Assembly: GCA_004298915.1 (NCBI GenBank)
Contig: SCTE01000398.1
Span: 1 to 8,645 of the forward strand
Length of the DNA: 8,645 nucleotides
Reading direction: 5' to 3'
DNA from: Chloroflexota bacterium
Lineage (GTDB): Bacteria > Chloroflexota > Limnocylindria > Limnocylindrales > CSP1-4
The stretch's first letter is position 1. Each line of letters begins with the position of its first letter. The notes below the pieces were generated by a model, which was not told the DNA's origin, made no database searches, and saw nothing but the letters and a program-made list of their open reading frames with translations. The position numbers and the translations under genes are program-made. This document shows positions 5,678 to 8,645 of this stretch, in pieces.

Positions 5678-7828
5678 TTGCCTTCGACCGACACGCGCGA
5701 CCTCGTCCCGGACGACCTCTACCGGCTGCAGGTCCCGACCGATCCTCGCCTCGCACCGGACGGTCGATCGATCGTCTGCAAGGTCAAGACGTCCTCGCCG
5801 GCCCACGACGCCTATCGCTCCGCGATCTGGCGCGTGCCGCTCGACGCGTCCGGCGCGGCATCGGGGGCCCCGGAGCGCATCACGATCGGCGTCCGGACCG
5901 ACGGCCGTGCCCGCTTCGCGCCGGATGGCCGGACGCTGGCGTTCTTGAGCGATCGTCGGACGGTTGTCGAGGAGGAGCTGGGCAGGCCGCGGGATCGGGA
6001 GGATGCGTCCCAGGTCCATCTCCTGCCGCTGGATCGCCCAGGCGAGGCGCGGCGCCTGACGAACCTGCCGCGCGGGGTCGATGACTACGCGTGGTCGCCG
6101 AATGGGACGCAACTCGCCGTCATTTCCGCCTCGCGCGGCGCGGATCACGCGACCGACGACCGGCTGCGCCGCCGCCTCAAGGATCCGGGTCCGGACAAGC
6201 CACCGACGAGCGATTACTGGTTCTTCGATCGACTCGGCTACCAGTTCAACGGCGCCGGCGTGATCTCGGTCCGAACGCCGCATTTGTGGGTCGTCGAGGT
6301 AGCGACCGGCGCTGCCCGGCGACTGACCGACCTGGCGTCGGGCGTGTCCGGTCCCGCCTGGTCGCCGGACGGCACGCGCATTGCCGTGAGCGCGGGCCGG
6401 GCGCGCGATCACGATCTGTCCTCCGAGACCCGGGTCCTCGTCGTCGATGTGGCGACCGGAGCCCAGACACCGGTCGCCGCGCATCGCAACGGCTACTTCT
6501 ACGGCACGACCTGGCTCGGCGATGGGGCCGAGCTGGCGGTCCTGGGCGGTGACATGCCGCATGCCGGCTATCGGGCCGACATCTGGGTCTTCCCGGCCGA
6601 TGGGTCCGACGCCGGCGACGGTCGCAACATCTCTGGGCGCCACGACATCATGCCGGGCGCCGGGATGAACAGCGACGTGACCGTGGGCGAGGATGCGCGC
6701 CTCATCCCGAGCATCGACGGCGGGGCGGTCTTCTTCACCGCCCCGATCGCGGGATCGTACGAAGCCTGGCGGATCTCCCTCGACGACGGCGGCCTGGAAC
6801 GGGTCACCCACGGTCAGCACTACGTGTCCGGAATCGATGTTCTCGAGCGCCCGGATGGGAGCGTCCTCATCGGGGCGATCCGTTCGACGCCCACCGAGTT
6901 GCCCGAGCTGCATACAGCACGAATCGCGAAGGTCCGTGGCACGACGGGTCCGGGCGCGGACCTCGGGAAGGTCTCGACCTTCAACGCCGACCTCGCGGGC
7001 GAGGTCGAGCTGCGGCCGGCGGTCGAACGGTCCGTGACCGTCGATGGCCGCGCGATCCAGGGCTGGCTCATTCCGGCCGGACCCGGGAAGCGACCGGTCG
7101 TGGTCCAGATCCATGGCGGGCCGCACACCCTGTATGGGTGGTCGCCGTCGCTCGAATTCCAGATCCTCGCGGCGGCGGGGATCTCGGTCTTCTACTGCAA
7201 CCCCCGCGGGTCCGAGGGCTACGGGCTCGACTTCAACGAGGCCAACCTGGCCGATTGGGGCGACGGGCCGATGAAGGACGTCCTCGCCGGCGTGGACGCG
7301 CTGGTCCGCGACGGACTCGCCGATCCGGATCGGCTCGGGGTGACCGGCGGGTCGTACGGCGGCTACCTGACCAACTGGATCATCGCCCACGACCAGCGCT
7401 TCCGCGCCGCGCTCGCCGCCCGATCGGTCAATGACATGACGATGCTCATGCTGACCGGCGATCTCGGCGGCACGGATTGGGCGAAGATGGAGCTCGGCGC
7501 CTATCCATGGGAGGACCCGGAGCTCTTCCGTCGCCTCTCGCCGCTGACCTACGCCGCGAACATCCGGACGCCCCTGCTGCTCCAGCACTCCGAGCAGGAC
7601 CTGCGGACGACGATCGGCCAGGCCGAGGCGCTCTTCTCGGTCCTGCGCAAGCATCGTCGCCCGGTCCGGATGATGCGGGTCCCGGGCGAATCACACGAGC
7701 TGACGCGATCGGGGACGCCATTCCGACGGGCCGAGAACCTCGTCCAGGTCCGCGACTGGTTCGCCCACTTCCTCGTTGCCGGCAAGCGAAGGCTGCCGCG
7801 CGCACCGCGGACCCGGCACGGCGACTGA
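5678..7828 (+). CDS. S9 family serine peptidase (prolyl oligopeptidase/acylaminoacyl-peptidase type, 716 aa)
   Basis: Probably a cytosolic peptidase cleaving short or N-blocked peptides; no signal peptide or membrane segment is seen at the N-terminus. The first 400 or so residues form a beta-propeller with recurring PD40-type motifs: DPRLAPDGRSIV (22-33), RFAPDGRTLAFLSD (79-92), AWSPNGTQLAVIS (138-150), AWSPDGTRIAVSAG (227-240) and a diverged TWLGDGAELAVLGG (278-291). The C-terminal alpha/beta-hydrolase domain (about 450-700) has the oxyanion-hole motif HGGPH, then NPRGSEGYG, the nucleophile Ser559 in GGSYGGYL, Asp641 in SEQDLRTTIGQAE and His673 in GESHEL, so the triad is complete. Length is normal for S9C enzymes of 600-720 residues. 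The TTG start has a GGAG 7 bases upstream. It is divergent from the ligase-like gene, and deoC follows 60 bases downstream with its own -10-like element. Exact substrate preference cannot be told. Confidence 0.95.
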   Translation: MPSTDTRDLVPDDLYRLQVPTDPRLAPDGRSIVCKVKTSSPAHDAYRSAIWRVPLDASGAASGAPERITIGVRTDGRARFAPDGRTLAFLSDRRTVVEEELGRPRDREDASQVHLLPLDRPGEARRLTNLPRGVDDYAWSPNGTQLAVISASRGADHATDDRLRRRLKDPGPDKPPTSDYWFFDRLGYQFNGAGVISVRTPHLWVVEVATGAARRLTDLASGVSGPAWSPDGTRIAVSAGRARDHDLSSETRVLVVDVATGAQTPVAAHRNGYFYGTTWLGDGAELAVLGGDMPHAGYRADIWVFPADGSDAGDGRNISGRHDIMPGAGMNSDVTVGEDARLIPSIDGGAVFFTAPIAGSYEAWRISLDDGGLERVTHGQHYVSGIDVLERPDGSVLIGAIRSTPTELPELHTARIAKVRGTTGPGADLGKVSTFNADLAGEVELRPAVERSVTVDGRAIQGWLIPAGPGKRPVVVQIHGGPHTLYGWSPSLEFQILAAAGISVFYCNPRGSEGYGLDFNEANLADWGDGPMKDVLAGVDALVRDGLADPDRLGVTGGSYGGYLTNWIIAHDQRFRAALAARSVNDMTMLMLTGDLGGTDWAKMELGAYPWEDPELFRRLSPLTYAANIRTPLLLQHSEQDLRTTIGQAEALFSVLRKHRRPVRMMRVPGESHELTRSGTPFRRAENLVQVRDWFAHFLVAGKRRLPRAPRTRHGD

Positions 7829-7873
7829 CGACACGCCGAGGTCGAGGTTGTCGCCGCGCGACCGCATCGGCGG

Positions 7874-7879
7874 TATCCT
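7874..7879 (+). promoter_or_regulatory. Candidate -10 element (TATCCT) for deoC
   Basis: GG-TATCCT ends 9 bases before the ATG at 7889, mirroring the GGC-TATCCT before the ABC operon. A TTGTCG at 7848-7853 could be a -35 box, but the 20-base spacer is longer than usual. No Shine-Dalgarno is present, so a leaderless or very short-leader mRNA is the simplest reading. The rest of the 60-base gap (7829-7888) shows no clear terminator for the upstream gene. Confidence 0.45.
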
Positions 7880-7888
7880 CACGCTCCG

Positions 7889-8645
7889 ATGACCAGCCCG
7901 AGCCGGACCGACACCCTGACCCGCGAGCGCGCCAGCGAGCTCGTCCGGGCATGGGCCGGCGGACGCCCCGGACCGCTCGGCTCCGTGCTCGGTCGCCTCA
8001 CGGCCGTCGACCAGGTCGGCGTTGAGCTCCGCGTCGAGAACCTCAAGAAGCGCTCGATCAAGAAGGCCTCGAAGCTGTGGGCGCTCGACCTCGCGATCCG
8101 GATGATGGACCTGACCACGCTCGAGGGGAAGGACACGCCCGGCAAGGTCCGGGCCCTGTGTGCGAAGGGGATGCATCCCCAGCCGGGTGACCCATCGATC
8201 CCGTCGGTCGCGGCGATCTGCGTCTACCCGACGATGATCGCCGACGCGAAGGAGGCCCTGAAAGGCTCGACGGTCAAGGTGGCCAGCGTCGCCACGGCCT
8301 TTCCGTCGGGCCAGTCGTTCATCGACATCAAACTTGCCGAGGTCCGGGCTGCCGTGTCGGCCGGCGCCGACGAGATCGACATGGTCATCGACCGCGGCGC
8401 CTTCCTGTCCGGCCAGTACGGCGCGGTGTTCGATGAGATCGTCGAGGTCAAGGAAGCGTGCGGTGACGCGCACCTCAAGGTCATCCTCGAGACCGGCGAG
8501 CTCGAGACCTACGACAACGTGCGGCGCGCCTCGATCCTGGCGATGGCCGCCGGGGCCGATTTCATCAAGACTTCGACCGGCAAGGTCACGCCGGCGGCGA
8601 CGCTGCCCGTGACGCTCGTCATGTTCGAGGCGATCCGGGACTTCG
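7889..8645 (+). CDS. deoC: Deoxyribose-phosphate aldolase, long (human-type) form, 3'-partial
   Basis: Cytosolic class I aldolase that splits 2-deoxyribose 5-phosphate into glyceraldehyde 3-phosphate and acetaldehyde in deoxynucleoside salvage. The window holds 252 codons and ends in RDF without a stop. An N-terminal extension (1-68) precedes the TIM-barrel, which opens with MMDLTTLEGKDTP (72-84). Then come the strand motif AAICVYP, VASVATAFPSGQ, EIDMVIDRGAFLSGQ with Asp164 (equivalent to E. coli Asp102), HLKVILETGEL, and DFIKTSTGK (224-232), in which Lys227 is the expected Schiff-base lysine (E. coli Lys167, human Lys218). The downstream KPAGG lysine lies beyond the window. The extension and the motifs DLTTL, HLKxIL and TGEL match the human-type enzyme better than the 259-residue E. 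coli form. ATG 7889 was chosen because the family extension fits it and a -10-like element sits just before it. Confidence 0.95.
   Translation, partial: MTSPSRTDTLTRERASELVRAWAGGRPGPLGSVLGRLTAVDQVGVELRVENLKKRSIKKASKLWALDLAIRMMDLTTLEGKDTPGKVRALCAKGMHPQPGDPSIPSVAAICVYPTMIADAKEALKGSTVKVASVATAFPSGQSFIDIKLAEVRAAVSAGADEIDMVIDRGAFLSGQYGAVFDEIVEVKEACGDAHLKVILETGELETYDNVRRASILAMAAGADFIKTSTGKVTPAATLPVTLVMFEAIRDF

Noticed and set aside
5613..5756. N-terminal 48-residue extension of the ligase-like protein
   Set aside because: It would overlap the start of the divergent peptidase gene, is Arg/Gly-rich, and has no ligase similarity; ATG 5612 gives the normal N-terminus.
5609..7654. A 681-codon open frame on the minus strand across the S9 peptidase gene
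   Set aside because: It lies wholly antisense to a gene with clear family motifs and a full catalytic triad. Its translation is Arg/Gly/Asp-rich with no recognisable domain, which is what GC-rich third positions give on the opposite strand.

Overview
The window is GC-rich chromosomal DNA, densely coding, with compact intergenic gaps (53 to 70 bases) and strongly G/C-biased third codon positions. The protein types (an NatAB-like ABC exporter, a cytosolic S9 peptidase, a long human-type deoxyribose-phosphate aldolase and an ATP-dependent-ligase-like protein) and the near absence of Shine-Dalgarno sequences suit a high-GC soil or freshwater bacterium. Chloroflexota (perhaps the Limnocylindria/Ellin6529 side) or an actinobacterial relative is my guess. 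That placement rests on family resemblance from memory and is low to moderate in confidence. I see no phage, insertion sequence, CRISPR array, tRNA or rRNA.

Layout. (1) Bases 1-2373, + strand: a cation-transporting P-type ATPase whose N-terminus lies outside the window. (2) Bases 2427-4738, + strand: a two-gene ABC-2 exporter operon, an ATPase subunit and a membrane permease joined by an ATGA stop/start overlap. (3) Bases 4739-4808: a convergent gap with a 10-bp GC hairpin that could terminate transcription from both sides. (4) Bases 4809-5612, - strand: a protein with the fold signature of an ATP-dependent DNA ligase adenylation domain but without the catalytic lysine and other nucleotidyl-transfer residues. 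(5) Bases 5613-5677: a 65-bp divergent promoter region. (6) Bases 5678-7828, + strand: an S9 (prolyl oligopeptidase-like) serine peptidase with an intact catalytic triad. (7) Bases 7889-8645, + strand: the first 252 codons of deoC, running off the window end.

How the genes work together. The P-type ATPase and the NatAB-like exporter are both membrane export systems and may share an ion or stress-homeostasis role, but they appear to be separate transcription units. The S9 peptidase (peptide salvage) and deoC (deoxynucleoside salvage) are cytosolic catabolic enzymes. The ligase-like gene shares only a divergent promoter region with the peptidase gene.

The two most interesting signals are the intact but apparently catalytically dead ligase-like protein, and a recurring GG(C)TANNNT hexamer placed 7-9 bases before three of the start codons, which suggests leaderless transcription. 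I did not find a multi-gene system that I would call new.
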